Shown here one piece after another: positions 60,840-64,000 of a stretch of DNA of 64,000 nt. Under the pieces are notes generated by a model that saw only the letters and a program-made list of their open reading frames with translations, was not told the DNA's origin and made no database searches. The DNA lies in the NCBI RefSeq assembly GCF_003955715.1, contig NZ_CP034463.1, positions 6,324,001 through 6,388,000 on the forward strand, written 5' to 3'. Source of the DNA: Streptomyces aquilus (lineage in GTDB: Bacteria; Actinomycetota; Actinomycetes; Streptomycetales; Streptomycetaceae). Every line of letters begins with the position of its first letter. Position 1 is the first letter of the stretch. The translations under genes and the position numbers were made by a program.

Positions 60840-61451
60840 ATGACATCCGTCCTCGTCTGCGACGACTCCCCGCTTGCCCGAGAGGCGCTCCGCCGCGCGG
60901 TCGCGACCGTGCCCGGCGTCGAGCGCGTGACGACCGCGGCCAACGGCGAGGAAGTCCTCCGCCGCTGGGGCGCCGACCGCTCGGACCTCATTCTGATGGA
61001 CGTACGCATGCCCGGACTGGGCGGCGTCGAGACCGTGCGGCGGCTGCTGTCCGCCGACCCCGGTGCGCGCATCATCATGCTCACCGTCGCGGAGGACCTG
61101 GACGGGGTCGCGCTGGCCGTTGCCGCCGGCGCCCGCGGGTATCTGCACAAGGACGCCTCGCGTGCGGAGCTGCGGGCGACCGTGACGCAGGCTCTTGCCG
61201 ACCCCACGTGGCGACTTGCTCCGCGCCGGCTGCGGTCCGCCGAGATGGGGGCGGCGCCCACGCTCACCGCGCGTGAGATCCAGGTGCTCGAAGGGATGAG
61301 CCACGGGCGGTCCAACGCGGAGATCGGGCGGGAGCTGTTCCTGTCCGAGGACACCGTGAAGACGCATGCTCGGCGACTGTTCAAGAAGCTGGGTGCGTCC
61401 GACCGGGCGCACGCCGTCGCTCTTGGGTTCCGTTGGGGTCTGGTTCGCTGA
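60840..61451 (+). CDS. bldM: Response regulator BldM (WhiK)
   Basis: 203 aa. ATG 60840 follows CGGAGGGCGGCC, giving MTSVLVCDDSPLAREAL; the frame extending to 60780 is not used. Receiver domain with the acidic pair near residue 8-9 and the phospho-acceptor-position Asp in LILMDVRMPG. LuxR/FixJ-type C-terminal HTH with LTAREIQVLEGMSHGRSNAEIGRELFLSEDTVKTHARRLFKKL. Required for aerial hyphae and spores; partner WhiI. No cognate kinase adjacent, consistent with its known orphan status. Confidence 0.95.
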   Translation: MTSVLVCDDSPLAREALRRAVATVPGVERVTTAANGEEVLRRWGADRSDLILMDVRMPGLGGVETVRRLLSADPGARIIMLTVAEDLDGVALAVAAGARGYLHKDASRAELRATVTQALADPTWRLAPRRLRSAEMGAAPTLTAREIQVLEGMSHGRSNAEIGRELFLSEDTVKTHARRLFKKLGASDRAHAVALGFRWGLVR

Positions 61452-61467
61452 GAACTCGGCTGCGGGT

Positions 61468-61510
61468 GCGTCGTGGCTGGTCGCGCAGTTCCCCGCGCCC
61501 CTATGGGGCG
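61468..61510. repeat. Dispersed intergenic repeat, copy 2
   Basis: Sequence nearly identical to 12892-12934, again centred on GCGCAGTTCCCCGCGCCCCT and ending in a palindrome (GCGCCCC-TAT-GGGGCGC). Lies 17 bp after the bldM stop and probably terminates bldM transcription. Confidence 0.8.
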
Positions 61511-61613
61511 CGGGTCATCGTGCCCGGTGCTGGTTTCGGCGCCGATGCCGCATCCTTGAGGTGTGGAGTCTCTCGGGGACGAGTCGGTCGAGCGGAAGGG
61601 GAGGGCGCAGGGG

Positions 61614-62279
61614 ATGAGTTCCGGCGCACCTGCTCATAACGCTTCGGTGCACAACATCGGACGCGGTGCCACGGATGAATCGGCCGCAAGGCACCATGGA
61701 CCGATGCGCGAGGACGAGACGACGGTGATCGGTGGGCTTGTCCATCGCGCCGTCGACGGGGATGAGCAGGCGACTCACGACCTGCTCGCCCATGTCCACC
61801 CACTGGCGCTGCGCTATTGCCGTACGCGGCTGTCCCGGCTCCCCGGCGACGCGCGTCATTTCGTGGAGGACCTCGCGCAGGAGGTCTGTGTCGCGGTGCT
61901 GCTCGCGCTGCCGCGTTACCGGGACACCGGCCGGCCCTTCGAGGCCTTCGTGTTCGCCATCGCCGCCCACAAGGTCGCCGACCTCCAGCGTGCCGCGATG
62001 CGGGGCCCCGGCTCGACGGCGGTGCCGTCGGACGAGATGCCGGAGCGGCCCGACGACTCGCTCGGGCCCGAGGAGCGGGCGCTGCTCAGCAGTGACGCCG
62101 AATGGGCCAAGAAGCTGCTGGCCAACCTCCCCGAGAACCAGCGGGAGCTGTTGCTGCTGCGGATCGCGGTGGGGCTGACGGCGGAGGAGACGGGACAGAT
62201 GTTGGGAATGTCACCCGGCGCGGTGCGGGTGGCACAGCACCGTGCGCTGAGCAGGCTGCGGGCGCTGGCCGAGCAGTAG
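61614..62279 (+). CDS. RNA polymerase ECF-like sigma factor
   Basis: 221 aa from ATG 61614, 9 bp after AAGGGGAGGG; in-frame alternatives exist at 61563 (GTG) and at the ATG giving MREDETT. Sigma2 region: [37 protein letters not shown]; sigma4 region: [37 protein letters not shown]. Located between bldM and guaB. It may be the ortholog of the sigma factor ShbA, which drives hrdB in S. griseus, but I recall that link only loosely and give no symbol. Confidence 0.88.
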   Translation: MSSGAPAHNASVHNIGRGATDESAARHHGPMREDETTVIGGLVHRAVDGDEQATHDLLAHVHPLALRYCRTRLSRLPGDARHFVEDLAQEVCVAVLLALPRYRDTGRPFEAFVFAIAAHKVADLQRAAMRGPGSTAVPSDEMPERPDDSLGPEERALLSSDAEWAKKLLANLPENQRELLLLRIAVGLTAEETGQMLGMSPGAVRVAQHRALSRLRALAEQ

Positions 62280-62304
62280 GGCCCGCTGTTTGTGGCTTCG
62301 GTGA

Positions 62305-63936
<1,632 letters not shown>

Positions 63937-63951
63937 TCGCCAGGCTTCACG

Positions 63952-63982
63952 AGGGCGGTCCCGGAGCATCCGGGGCCGCCCT
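63952..63982 (+). terminator. Terminator after guaB
   Basis: AGGGCGG and CCGG (63952-63964) pair with CCGG and CCGCCCT (63970-63982) across a 5-nt loop with a small internal loop, followed by TTGTC. Ends guaB. Confidence 0.75.
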
Positions 63983-64000
63983 TGTCGTATGCGTCGGGGA

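Overview
This window is chromosomal DNA from a Streptomyces. Base composition is very high in G+C, GTG starts and 4-base ATGA/GTGA stop-start overlaps are frequent, and the order of housekeeping genes matches the conserved Streptomyces core: rplM-rpsI-glmM-coaA-glmS-acpS-nnr-alr-tsaE-tsaB-rimI-tsaD, then groES-groEL1, then whiD, bldM, a sigma factor and guaB. WhiD and BldM are sporulation regulators typical of the genus.

Layout. 1-1 kb: the 5' part of a secreted PQQ-type beta-propeller protein that runs off the window on the minus strand. 1.4-9.1 kb: a translationally coupled glycan locus (cellulose-synthase-like GT2, GH26 lipoprotein, two membrane GT-C proteins with long disordered N-termini, a polyprenol-phosphate sugar synthase and a GtrA-like protein), probably assembling or decorating an extracellular polysaccharide. 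10-26 kb: ribosomal proteins, amino-sugar and cell-wall precursor enzymes, CoA/ACP maturation, alanine racemase, an L,D-transpeptidase and the t6A/RimI genes. A 185-bp MITE-like element with perfect inverted ends lies between the transpeptidase and alr genes. 26-40.5 kb: accessory genes, including a GH3 glycosidase with a divergent LacI regulator, an LCP glycopolymer transferase, an FG-GAP protein, an ECF42-type sigma factor with its DGPF/YCII partner, a CWB2-type surface protein, a methyltransferase and two tandem polysaccharide-deacetylase lipoproteins. 40.5-42.8 kb: groES-groEL1 under two CIRCE operators.

43.5-57.5 kb is the most unusual part: a compact cluster of about 15 genes, nearly all on the plus strand, inserted between groEL1 and whiD. 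From memory of the S. coelicolor locus numbering (groEL1 SCO4762, whiD SCO4767) only a few genes normally lie there. It encodes a heme-oxygenase-like diiron oxidase candidate, two ATP-grasp ligases, a YqcI/YcgG (GntA-type) heme N-hydroxylase, a YdfG-type dehydrogenase, an arginine amidinotransferase-like enzyme, a GNAT domain fused to a [2Fe-2S] ferredoxin, a YcbX/mARC-like MOSC protein, a third (circularly permuted-looking) ATP-grasp protein, an MFS exporter, a MocR regulator, a mycothiol-type DinB protein, an acetylglutamate-kinase-like protein and a B3/B4 (PheT editing-domain-like) protein. There is no NRPS or PKS. I read it as an arginine-derived, N-oxygenated (N-hydroxyguanidine, N-hydroxyornithine, nitro or diazeniumdiolate) amino acid or small peptide joined by ATP-grasp ligases, with its own supply, export and self-protection genes. 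The product is not known to me.

57.5-64 kb returns to core genes: an SDR, a second MOSC protein with a divergent LysR regulator, whiD, bldM with a perfect match to the sigma-BldN promoter consensus, a sigma factor gene and guaB.
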